A DNA stretch of 64,000 nucleotides, from positions 1-64,000 of the forward strand of contig MWDI01000024.1 in assembly GCA_002070475.1 (NCBI GenBank). The letters run 5' to 3'. The stretch comes from Firmicutes bacterium ADurb.Bin146 (GTDB lineage Bacteria > Bacillota > Clostridia > DUPQ01). This document shows positions 1 to 7,613 of this stretch, in pieces. Position 1 is the stretch's first letter, and the number at the start of each line of letters is the position of its first letter. The notes below the pieces were generated by a model. The model searched no databases. It was not told the DNA's origin and worked only from the letters and a program-made list of their open reading frames with translations. The position numbers were made by a program, and so were the translations under genes.

Positions 1-1025
1 ACCGGAAGCATCTTGGGATGCCGAACTGCCAGAACGCACTGATTGAAGCGGTGGCGGAAGCACAGCCGAACACCATTGTTGTGCTTCACAACGGCGCTCC
101 GGTAGAAATGCCGTGGCTCGGAAAAGTAAAAGCCGTGCTGGAAGCCTATCTGGGCGGACAGGCTGTGGGCGGTGCAGTGGTCAATGTGCTTTACGGAAAT
201 GCAAATCCAAGCGGACGATTGGCGGAAACATTCCCACTTCGGATACAGGATACGCCATGCTATTTGAATTACGGCGGAGAACATGACAAATCGGTTTATT
301 CAGAGGGCGTATTTGTGGGATACCGCTATTACACATCCAAAGAAATGGAAGTCCTGTTCCCATTCGGATACGGATTGTCTTATACGACCTTTTCTTACGG
401 CAATCTTACGGTGGACAAAAAGGAGTTTAAGGAAAGCGAAAAACTGCTGGTATCCGTAGACGTAACAAATACAGGCGCATGTACAGGAAAGGAAGTCGTA
501 CAGCTTTACGTAGCGCCGAAGGGCGGAACAATCATCCGCCCGGTACGGGAGTTAAAAGCATTTGAAAAAACAGAACTTGCACCGGGTGAGACAAAAACCG
601 TCACCTTTGAACTTGACAGCAGAGCCTATGCATACTGGAATACGGAAATCCATGACTGGCATGTGGAGACCGGAGCCTATGAAATCCAGATTTGCCGGAA
701 TGCACAGGAAGTGCTTCTGTCAGAGGAAGTACAGGTAGAATCAGAAACCGTCCTGCCGAAAGTGTATACCCTCAATTCCACAATGGGAGAAATCATGGCA
801 GACCCGAAAGGAAAAGCCATATTGGAACAGGCAATGGGTGAAATGGAAGGAATGGACGGCGAGAGTACAGAGGAACAGATGCAGGATGATTCCGGAGTGA
901 TCAACGACGAAATGATGGCGGCAATGATGGAAGCCATGCCGCTCAGACAGATGCTGAGTTTTGTACCGGGAGTGACAAAGGAAGCACTGAACCAGCTTGT
1001 TGCAGCGCTAAACGCAGCAGAATAA
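1..1025 (+). CDS. Glycoside hydrolase family 3 beta-glucosidase, C-terminal part (cut by window start)
   Basis: The reading frame is open from the window edge (RKHLGMPNCQ before the first in-frame Met matches the GH3 C-domain), so the ATG at 18 is internal and the N-terminal TIM barrel lies outside. Visible parts are the GH3 alpha/beta sandwich (TIVVLHNGAPVEMPW, NPSGRLAETFP), the FPFGYGLSYTTF linker, a fibronectin III-like domain (about nt 400-740), and an unusual Met/Glu-rich helical tail from about nt 764 to the stop. The tail opens with YTLNSTMGEIM and ends in ALNAAE, and it resembles the tail of the rhamnosidase at 10298-13045. The enzyme probably releases terminal glucose from oligosaccharides or glycosides. 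Substrate and localisation cannot be read from this fragment. Confidence 0.93.
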   Translation, partial: RKHLGMPNCQNALIEAVAEAQPNTIVVLHNGAPVEMPWLGKVKAVLEAYLGGQAVGGAVVNVLYGNANPSGRLAETFPLRIQDTPCYLNYGGEHDKSVYSEGVFVGYRYYTSKEMEVLFPFGYGLSYTTFSYGNLTVDKKEFKESEKLLVSVDVTNTGACTGKEVVQLYVAPKGGTIIRPVRELKAFEKTELAPGETKTVTFELDSRAYAYWNTEIHDWHVETGAYEIQICRNAQEVLLSEEVQVESETVLPKVYTLNSTMGEIMADPKGKAILEQAMGEMEGMDGESTEEQMQDDSGVINDEMMAAMMEAMPLRQMLSFVPGVTKEALNQLVAALNAAE

Positions 1026-1047
1026 ACATACAGATCTACAAAAAAAT

Positions 1048-1090
1048 ACCGGGACAGGGGATTCAAGTTTCCTCTGTCCCGGTGGTTTTC
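1048..1090 (+). terminator. Rho-independent terminator after GH3
   Basis: A 14-bp GC-rich hairpin (ACCGGGACAGGGGA at 1048-1061 pairing with 1069-1083, one G-U pair), then ggttttc. It lies 22 bases after the GH3 stop. The T tract is short, so it may be a moderate terminator. Confidence 0.75.
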
Positions 1091-1094
1091 TAGG

Positions 1095-1122
1095 ACCACC
1101 AGGTGTCAGGCACTATTAAATT
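1095..1122 (+). repeat. 28-bp direct repeat, left copy
   Basis: Identical over 28 bases (ACCACCAGGTGTCAGG... to ...ATTAAATT) to 3301-3328. The flanking bases differ on both sides. The core GGTGTCAGGCAC is part of a near-palindrome of the kind seen in small dispersed elements. The MATE/MarR segment lies between the two copies. Confidence 0.9.
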
Positions 1123-1207
1123 ATGTATCATTAAGGTCGGCTGGATCGGATACCGGGCTCTGGTTCTCGGCGCCGTGACGGAAGGATATTCCGCTGTTGA
1201 ACAAGGA

Positions 1208-2575
1208 TTATTTAACAAACAACTCCCGCAGTGCTTTTCGGAATTCGAAGAAGAACAGTACTGCAGTGAATGTGACCGCCAAGAAGTCTGCAATCGGCTC
1301 AGCCATATACACAGCCATTGTCTGGTTGCTATGTAAGATTTCCGGCATGATGTAGATCAACGGAATGAGAAGGATGAATTTTCTCATAACTGCAACGATG
1401 ATCGATGCTTTAGCTCTTCCGATAGATGTAAATGTCATCTGGCAGGCAATCTGGATACCGAACATAAACAGACATGCCAGATAGATGCGCAGCGCTTTTG
1501 CAGTAAATGCAAGCAATGTGGCATCGGAGGTGAACATTCCTGCAAATACCTGCGGGAAGATCATGACGCAGAGCCACAGGAAAACGGAGTATGTCAGACT
1601 GACCTTCAAAAGAAGTTTAAAGGCAGATTTGACACGATCCACATTTTTGGCTCCGTAGTTGTAGCTGATGATCGGCTGTGAACCTTGTCCGACTCCCTGC
1701 AGCGGAAGCATGGCAAACTGCATAACACTTGTCAGGATTGTCATTGCACCAACTGCGATATCTCCACCGTATTTCAAAAGAGAAGAGTTGAAACAAACGG
1801 AGATGATACTTTCACTTGCCTGCATCACAAAGATGGAAGAACCGAGAGCGAGTGAAGGCAGGATAATCTTAGACTGAAGTTTCATATTGCAAACTTTCAG
1901 TTTCAATGTTGTCTTTTTTCCAAACAGGAACGTCAGAACCCAGATGCAGGAGCAGGCCTGAGAAATAACAGTGGCAAGGGCAGCACCGCGGACTCCGAGT
2001 CCAAATCCAAAGATGAAGATCGGATCCAGGATAATATTGGTAACAGCACCGATCAATACGGAGAGCATACCGGTTTTGGCAAATCCCTGAGCTGTGATAA
2101 ACGCGTTCATTCCAAGTGTGAGTTGTACAAAAAGCGTTCCGATAGCGTAAATGTTCATATAGGAAACAGCATATTCAATCGTGTTCTCACTTGCTCCAAA
2201 AGAAAGCAGGAAAGTCCGGTTTCCAATCAGAAGCACGATAGTAAGGATCGCAGATATGATGAGCTGTGTGAGAAAACAGTTGCCGAGGGTTTTCTCAGCA
2301 GACTCTGTATCTCCCTGTCCCATGAAAATAGATGCGCGCGGGGCCCCACCGTTTCCGACAAGGGCAGCGAATGCCGCTACGATCATGATCAGTGGCATAC
2401 AAACACCTACGCCGGTCAGTGCAAGAGCACCTACATTTGGAATGTGACCAATGTAGATACGGTCTACGATATTGTAAAGCATGTTGATCATCTGTGCTGC
2501 AACGGTAGGCAGTGCCAGACGCAATAACAATTTACCGATAGGTTCGGTTCCTAAAAAATTCTTGTTCTCGTTCAT
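1208..2575 (-). CDS. MATE family multidrug/Na+ antiporter
   Basis: This 455-residue polytopic protein has the MATE arrangement of two six-helix halves. Family signatures are visible at the start (GKLLLRLALPTVAAQMINMLYNIVDRIYIGH) and at the middle repeat (MLPLQGVGQGSQPIISYNYGA). It is expected to export cationic drugs or toxic metabolites in exchange for Na+ or H+ across the cytoplasmic membrane. The ATG at 2575 has a GGAAGAATGAG ribosome site. It begins 21 bases after the MarR gene on the same strand, so the two form an operon in which MarR probably represses the pump. Substrate unknown. Confidence 0.93.
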   Translation of the reverse strand: MNENKNFLGTEPIGKLLLRLALPTVAAQMINMLYNIVDRIYIGHIPNVGALALTGVGVCMPLIMIVAAFAALVGNGGAPRASIFMGQGDTESAEKTLGNCFLTQLIISAILTIVLLIGNRTFLLSFGASENTIEYAVSYMNIYAIGTLFVQLTLGMNAFITAQGFAKTGMLSVLIGAVTNIILDPIFIFGFGLGVRGAALATVISQACSCIWVLTFLFGKKTTLKLKVCNMKLQSKIILPSLALGSSIFVMQASESIISVCFNSSLLKYGGDIAVGAMTILTSVMQFAMLPLQGVGQGSQPIISYNYGAKNVDRVKSAFKLLLKVSLTYSVFLWLCVMIFPQVFAGMFTSDATLLAFTAKALRIYLACLFMFGIQIACQMTFTSIGRAKASIIVAVMRKFILLIPLIYIMPEILHSNQTMAVYMAEPIADFLAVTFTAVLFFFEFRKALRELFVK

Positions 2576-2596
2576 TTCTCATTCTTCCTTTACAAA

Positions 2597-3052
2597 TTAT
2601 TTGTCTGAGTTTTGTTGCTGCATTTTGAATGCATTTTTTGCATTTTCCATCAGTTTCCGGTTCAAAAATTCCAGCTGCTCTTCCTCTTCTTTGGAAAAAC
2701 CATGGAAAAGCTCTGTACGGAATGTCTCCTTTATCGTATCAATCTCATTTGTGATTGGAATTGCATCCGGAAGCAGCTCAAGATGAATCCTTCGCCGGTC
2801 ATTTTCATCCGGAATCCGTTTCAGTAAAGATTTTTGAATCAGCAGTTCTACAGCCTGAGAGACATTTTCCTTGGAAAGCATCCGTAGTTCTACGATGTCA
2901 GCAGCTGTGTCACGACCCGGATTATTATAGAGAAAACTGATGATCGTTGTCTCAATCAATGTCAGCTTATGCCGTCCGCATATTTCTTTCAGCATACATT
3001 CGTACAGTTTGTTCAGTTGCCGGAATTGTACAAGAAAATGGGTTGAATTCAT
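2597..3052 (-). CDS. MarR family transcriptional regulator
   Basis: This 151-residue winged-helix regulator has the helical N-terminal dimerisation part and a recognisable MarR core (AADIVELRMLSKENVSQAVELLIQKSLLKRIPDENDRRRIHLEL, about residues 55-98). The wing carries the typical DENDRR acid-arginine motif. The ATG at 3052 follows AGGAG. It is the first gene of a MarR-MATE operon. Inverted repeats at 3118-3153, about 65-100 bases upstream of its start, are good operator candidates, so autoregulation relieved by a small ligand is likely. The ligand cannot be inferred. Confidence 0.92.
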   Translation of the reverse strand: MNSTHFLVQFRQLNKLYECMLKEICGRHKLTLIETTIISFLYNNPGRDTAADIVELRMLSKENVSQAVELLIQKSLLKRIPDENDRRRIHLELLPDAIPITNEIDTIKETFRTELFHGFSKEEEEQLEFLNRKLMENAKNAFKMQQQNSDK

Positions 3053-3117
3053 TATCCAAAACTCCTTTTGTGTTCAGATACAGAATGATTCGATTGATTT
3101 CGATCAAAATGTGTCAC

Positions 3118-3153
3118 AGAACAGTTTTAAATAAAACAGTTCTAAAAAGAACT
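3118..3153 (-). promoter_or_regulatory. Probable MarR operator (overlapping inverted repeats)
   Basis: An imperfect 26-bp palindrome with AGAAC/GTTCT outer arms covers 3118-3143. A perfect AGTTCT-aaaa-AGAACT repeat covers 3138-3153. Both lie upstream of the marR start in an AT-rich promoter region. MarR dimers typically bind 16-26-bp palindromes at such positions. Assignment is by position and symmetry only. Confidence 0.55.
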
Positions 3154-3187
3154 TTTAATTGTAATCATACGCACAAAAAGAGATTTG

Positions 3188-3300
3188 TCAAGAATAATAT
3201 GAAAAATAGATTGCTGATCTCGGACAGATCTGCATACATTTTCCGCAGCGGATACATTCCGAACTATTCGGATTCTCATAGACTTTCACATTTATATCGT
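3188..3300 (-). pseudogene. C-terminal fragment of a 4Fe-4S binding protein
   Basis: On the minus strand an open stretch of 36 residues reads into a TGA at 3188-3190 and contains CIRCGKCMQICP, a complete CxxCxxCxxxCP cluster-binding motif. It has no start. The reading runs straight into the right-hand 28-bp repeat at 3301, so the gene was cut exactly at the repeat edge. In intact proteins this segment is the last cluster-binding part of small ferredoxin-like or membrane 4Fe-4S proteins. Confidence 0.7.
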
Positions 3301-3328
3301 ACCACCAGGTGTCAGGCACTATTAAATT
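3301..3328 (+). repeat. 28-bp direct repeat, right copy
   Basis: Exact copy of 1095-1122 in the same orientation. A truncated ferredoxin gene abuts it on the left and a truncated Mrp gene on the right, marking a recombination or insertion point. Confidence 0.9.
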
Positions 3329-3608
3329 TCAGAATCTGGTACAGATGATCGTGAAGAAAGCATACGGCATGGCAAAACAGATGAATATTCCGGTGCTTGG
3401 TATTGTAGAGAACTACAGCTATGTAAAATGTCCGGACTGTGGAAAAGAACTGAAAGTATTCGGGGAAAGCCACATTGAGGAAATTGCGGCAGAACTTGGC
3501 GTGCCGGTATTAGGCAAGATGCCAATCGACCCGGCAATCGCAGAGGCAGTGGAAGAAGAGCGGTTCTATGAAATGGAGAATCCGTATCTGAAAGATGTGG
3601 AATTGTAA
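3329..3608 (+). pseudogene. C-terminal fragment of Mrp/NBP35 Fe-S carrier ATPase
   Basis: About 93 codons encode the end of an Mrp-type P-loop protein: MIVKKAYGMAKQMNIPVLGIVENYSY, then the CPDCGK metal-binding pair, then VFGESHIEEIAAELGVPVLGKMPIDP. The Walker A region and the first two thirds of the protein are missing. The fragment begins at the 28-bp repeat, through which an adventitious frame from an ATG at 3309 continues. The intact family carries Fe-S clusters to apoproteins in the cytoplasm. This copy should be inactive. Confidence 0.85.
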
Positions 3609-3722
3609 AAATTATATAATTGTGTTACAAAATTATAATAATAAATTTATATTTATAATACGGAATACTCTTCAACTGTTAGAATAGTTAAAAAATGAAC
3701 AAGCTGCATTAGGAAGGTCCGT

Positions 3723-6200
3723 ATGAAAAAAATATCTTTAAACCAGGATTGGCAGTTTGCCAAAGGAACCATAACAATGATGGAGTTAATGATGGGAGAC
3801 GCAGGAAATATAGAAAATATTGATTTGCCCCATGATGCCATGATTTATCAGGAAAGAACTCCGGCAACTGCGAATGCACATCAGACAGGATTTTATCCGG
3901 GCGGTGAATATACTTACATGAAAAAGTGGGAGATTCCGGAAGCGTGGAAGGGATGTACAGTTGTTTTGGAATTTGAAGGTGTTGCAGATACCTGCCGTAT
4001 TTATATGAACGGGGATCTTGTAACAGAGCATGTGAATCCATATACAGGCATTTTTGCAGACGTCAGCGGTTATCTGAAGTATGGACAGGAAAATGAACTG
4101 AAAGTAGAAGTATGCAGTATAGAGCAGTCCAGCCGCTGGTATAGTGGCGCGGGGGTATACCGTCCTGTGTATGCATGGGTGGGAAAGACTGTGCATATTC
4201 CTGCTCAGGGGGTGCGTGTTACAACAAGAGAAGCTGACTGTGAGGCGGCAGTCGTGGAAGTAGAGGTTCCAATCTGTAATCGGGGAATGGTTTCCGAAAC
4301 GGTACAGGTGGAAATTACATTGACCGGACCGAATGGGGCGGAAGCAGCCGCAGAACACATACCGGTAACTGTTTTTGGAGAAAGCACGCAGATGTGCTGT
4401 CAGCGTTTGCTTGTAGAACATCCTGCATTGTGGAGTGATGAAACACCAAATCTATACTCCTGCCGGATTACAATTTCTGAGGATGAGAATCCAATAGACA
4501 GTGTAAATATTTCAACAGGAATCCGTACACTTCGGCTGAATGCAAAACATGGGCTGTTAGTGAACGGTAAACCAACGAAACTGAGGGGAACCTGTATTCA
4601 CCATGATAATGGGATTATCGGAGCGGCAACATTTCCGGATGCTGAGTATCGGCGCTGCCGCCAGATGAAGGAAGCCGGATTTAACGCTCTTCGAAGTGCA
4701 CATCATCCGATGAGTAAGGCAATGCTGGATGCCTGTGATAAACTGGGGATGCTGGTGATGGATGAACTGAGTGATATGTGGACTCGGACAAAGAATCCTC
4801 ATGACTATGCAAATTATTTCCCGACACATTGGAAGCAGGATGCATGGGACATGGTGGAAAAAGACTATAATCATCCATGCGTGATTTTGTATTCGACCGG
4901 AAATGAGATTCCGGAGGCGGGCACTTCAAAAGGGGCAGAATGGAATCGGAGGATTCATGCAGAAATGAAACGGCTGGATGCCACACGCTATACGACGAAC
5001 GGAATCAATGGTCTGATGGCAGGAAATGACCGAATGGGTGAAATTATGTGCCAGGCTACAGGGATGACTCCGGAGCAGCTTGAAGCGATGCAGCAGCCGG
5101 ATGAGCAGAAGCGTGGAGGCGCAGATGAAATCAATGGGATGGCTGAGGTTATGGTGGGACCGCTGGCAGATGCGATTGCCACCAGTCCGATTCTGGAAGA
5201 AATGATAGGAGAATTTGCTGCGGCAAATGACATTGCCGGATATAATTATCTGACGGCATTACATGAAGAAGATCACATACGTCATCCGAATCGGGTTGTG
5301 CTTGGCACAGAGACTTTTCCGGCGGACATTGTTCATTTGTGGGATATCGTAAAGCGCAATCCACATGTGTTAGGAGACTTTACATGGACCGGATATGATT
5401 ATCTGGGAGAAGCCGGATGCGGTATATTCCATTATAATGGAGGAGTGAATTTTTCAGCGCATTGGCCGGACAGACTGGCAGGTATCGGTGACATTGATAT
5501 TCTTGGTGATCGTAAACCAATCAGTTATCTGCGGCAGGCAGTGTTCGGAATTGGTCATGCACCGTCTATCGGTGTACTTCGGATGGATAAGGCAGGAATT
5601 GAAGTCGGAAAGACACCATGGATGTGGAAGGATAATCTTGCAAGCTGGACATGGCCGGGATATGAAGGGGAAACAGCAAGTGTGGATGTTTATGCCAATG
5701 CAGATGAAGTAGAACTGTTCTTGAATGGGGAAAGTCTAGGACGAAAGTCGATTGGCGGAGTATATGTTGTGACGTATGAAGTACCTTATCATCCGGGAAA
5801 GCTGGAGGCAGTCAGTTATCTGAACGGGGCGGAGGCAGGTCGGACTGTCTTACAGACAGCAGGGAAAGCGGTGAAGCTTAAGGTTGAAGCTGACCGGAAT
5901 GAACTTCCTGCTGACGGAGAAAGTCTTACTTTCATAAAAATCAGACTGGAAGACGCAGCAGGAAATTTCAATCGTCGGGAAAGCGCAGCAGTTACAATGA
6001 AAGTAGAGGGATGTGCTGCATTGCAGGGATTCGGAAGTGCAGATCCGAGCTGCGAAGGAAGTTACCAGTCTCATACATGGAATACCTATGACGGCAGTGT
6101 AATGGCAGTAATCCGGGCTGCAAAATGTCCGGGGGAGGCAGTCGTAACCATTTCAACAGTAAATTTTGCAGAAGAAAAACTCGTTCTGAACATCAAATAG
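3723..6200 (+). CDS. Glycoside hydrolase family 2 (beta-galactosidase/glucuronidase-like)
   Basis: This 825-residue GH2 enzyme has an N-terminal jelly-roll sugar-binding domain (about 1-165), an immunoglobulin-like domain (about 170-270) and a TIM barrel (about 275-600). Two further beta domains follow (Big4/DUF4982-like, about 600-825). The acid/base Glu is E395 in STGNEI and the nucleophile is E530 in GTETFP. A Met/Glu-rich insertion of about 70 residues (about 432-503) sits between the two catalytic Glu residues and is absent from typical GH2 barrels. No signal peptide is seen. The ATG at 3723 follows AGGAAGG. It faces the AraC gene convergently. Exact sugar specificity (galactoside, glucuronide or other) cannot be fixed. 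Confidence 0.92.
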   Translation: MKKISLNQDWQFAKGTITMMELMMGDAGNIENIDLPHDAMIYQERTPATANAHQTGFYPGGEYTYMKKWEIPEAWKGCTVVLEFEGVADTCRIYMNGDLVTEHVNPYTGIFADVSGYLKYGQENELKVEVCSIEQSSRWYSGAGVYRPVYAWVGKTVHIPAQGVRVTTREADCEAAVVEVEVPICNRGMVSETVQVEITLTGPNGAEAAAEHIPVTVFGESTQMCCQRLLVEHPALWSDETPNLYSCRITISEDENPIDSVNISTGIRTLRLNAKHGLLVNGKPTKLRGTCIHHDNGIIGAATFPDAEYRRCRQMKEAGFNALRSAHHPMSKAMLDACDKLGMLVMDELSDMWTRTKNPHDYANYFPTHWKQDAWDMVEKDYNHPCVILYSTGNEIPEAGTSKGAEWNRRIHAEMKRLDATRYTTNGINGLMAGNDRMGEIMCQATGMTPEQLEAMQQPDEQKRGGADEINGMAEVMVGPLADAIATSPILEEMIGEFAAANDIAGYNYLTALHEEDHIRHPNRVVLGTETFPADIVHLWDIVKRNPHVLGDFTWTGYDYLGEAGCGIFHYNGGVNFSAHWPDRLAGIGDIDILGDRKPISYLRQAVFGIGHAPSIGVLRMDKAGIEVGKTPWMWKDNLASWTWPGYEGETASVDVYANADEVELFLNGESLGRKSIGGVYVVTYEVPYHPGKLEAVSYLNGAEAGRTVLQTAGKAVKLKVEADRNELPADGESLTFIKIRLEDAAGNFNRRESAAVTMKVEGCAALQGFGSADPSCEGSYQSHTWNTYDGSVMAVIRAAKCPGEAVVTISTVNFAEEKLVLNIK

Positions 6201-6221
6201 AAAGATGCCCAGTCTGGTATA

Positions 6222-7421
6222 TTAGTAGATTTTATGGGTCTGATTCCGATACTGTGTCGGAGTCAGACCATATTTTTTCTTAAATACAGTCTGAAAGTAA
6301 GCCTGACTGGAAAAACAAAGATAGTTACTGATTTCGCTTAATGTCTTATCCGAATACGTCAGGAGACTTTTTGCCTCTTCCAGCTTACACCGCATAATGA
6401 AGCTGCAGACATCGAAGCCGAGCTCTTTTTTGAACTTGTTTGTCAAATAAGAGCGGCTTCTTCCGATATGCTCAGCTACATCGCCAACCCGAACGGATTC
6501 GTTGATGTGGTGAGTAATAAACTGAATACATTCAAATATTTCCAGAGACATTCCCTGAGGAATTTTATTTTGCGAAACCCGTTCCGTAAAATCAATCAGC
6601 ATAGAATAAGACAAGGTTTCAATGTGGGAAATATTCTGCAGCTTTTCACATTCACGGATATATACATCGGCAAGCTGGTAAGCCTGTTCCATATCCATTC
6701 CTCCGGCAATGGCACTTCTTGTAACAATTGCGACAGTTGTAATGAAAACATTCTTTTCCTGCCGGAGGGAGTTGTCAGCCATAAGACCACCTGATAATTT
6801 GGAGGGGGTGTTTAACAATGTTTTCATTTTTTCGACGTCTCCATTTTGAATATACTGCAAAAGTTTCTGTTCAAAATGGTAGGTATTATGAAAATGCTGT
6901 TCTTCCTTTGCATTCATCACCTGATTGGAATGTACATTGGAAAACTCGCTGATGATGCTTGTGTTTTCCAGGTTAAAATGCTGTCCAACAGAAATATATT
7001 CATCGTTGAAACACAGGTGAAGCCAGGCAAGTGTCTGGAGAAACTGGTTAAAGGAAATCTGAGGAATATTGACCAGAAATTGGAGTATATCCGGTTTGTG
7101 TTCCTGACTGATTGCCCATTCCTGCATGAAAGTGCGAAGTGTAAGATCTGAAATAGGTGTGCTGAATACAGGGCCAATGATGATTACGCAATCAGCATGC
7201 TCCGGCTTTATATAACCATAATAGCCGAAGGACTGCGCGATAAAATAGTCCGGGTTTTTTGTGAAATGTCGGAAACCGGACAGGATGCCTTTAAAAACAG
7301 ACGGGTCTTCCAAAATCGAAGGAAAGGAACAGTCATCGTCGGGTGAAGCGTGGTAATAGCCAATCGGTATGGAGGTTGATGCATAAAATAATTCACAAAA
7401 TGCCTTTAAATCAGTAATCAT
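6222..7421 (-). CDS. AraC family transcriptional regulator
   Basis: A 399-residue protein with a C-terminal AraC/XylS DNA-binding domain of two helix-turn-helices (about residues 295-395: VGDVAEHIGRSRSYLTNKFKKELG and LSEISNYLCFSSQAYFQTVFKKKYGLTPTQYR). The first 200 residues form a sensor region I do not recognise, not the usual cupin. The ATG at 7421 follows GGAAAGGAG. It is divergent from the GH3-GH78-GPH genes with 192 bases between, which strongly suggests that it activates them. Tandem 11-bp repeats lie in that gap. Confidence 0.93.
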   Translation of the reverse strand: MITDLKAFCELFYASTSIPIGYYHASPDDDCSFPSILEDPSVFKGILSGFRHFTKNPDYFIAQSFGYYGYIKPEHADCVIIIGPVFSTPISDLTLRTFMQEWAISQEHKPDILQFLVNIPQISFNQFLQTLAWLHLCFNDEYISVGQHFNLENTSIISEFSNVHSNQVMNAKEEQHFHNTYHFEQKLLQYIQNGDVEKMKTLLNTPSKLSGGLMADNSLRQEKNVFITTVAIVTRSAIAGGMDMEQAYQLADVYIRECEKLQNISHIETLSYSMLIDFTERVSQNKIPQGMSLEIFECIQFITHHINESVRVGDVAEHIGRSRSYLTNKFKKELGFDVCSFIMRCKLEEAKSLLTYSDKTLSEISNYLCFSSQAYFQTVFKKKYGLTPTQYRNQTHKIY

Positions 7422-7524
7422 GGAAGACTCCTTTCCAGGTAAAACCGTACTTTTAAACTCTCTTTGAAATGGATGTAATACTAATTATAAGGCGTTCTAT
7501 TTATAAAAACAAGGACAAAATTGA

Positions 7525-7547
7525 AATATTGTAATCAATATTGTAAT
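7525..7547 (+). promoter_or_regulatory. Tandem 11-bp direct repeats between AraC and GH3 genes
   Basis: AATATTGTAAT occurs at 7525-7535 and again at 7537-7547, one base apart, in the divergent regulatory gap. Direct repeats on one face of the helix are the usual form of AraC-family sites. A short palindrome ATCATATGAT follows at 7554-7563. Function inferred from position. Confidence 0.5.
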
Positions 7548-7613
7548 ACAAAAATCATATGATTTGATATTTTATAGATAACTCAATGAAAGTATTTAAA
7601 AGGAGGACTCAAC

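Noticed and set aside
677..1293. Minus-strand open frames opposite the GH3 end and terminator
   Set aside because: Shadow frames of a well-supported gene, with no ribosome site and biased composition (Ser/Ile-rich).
1103..1336. Small plus-strand frame MSGTIKLCIIKVGWIGYRALVLG...
   Set aside because: Begins within the 28-bp repeat, runs antisense into MATE and resembles no protein family I know.
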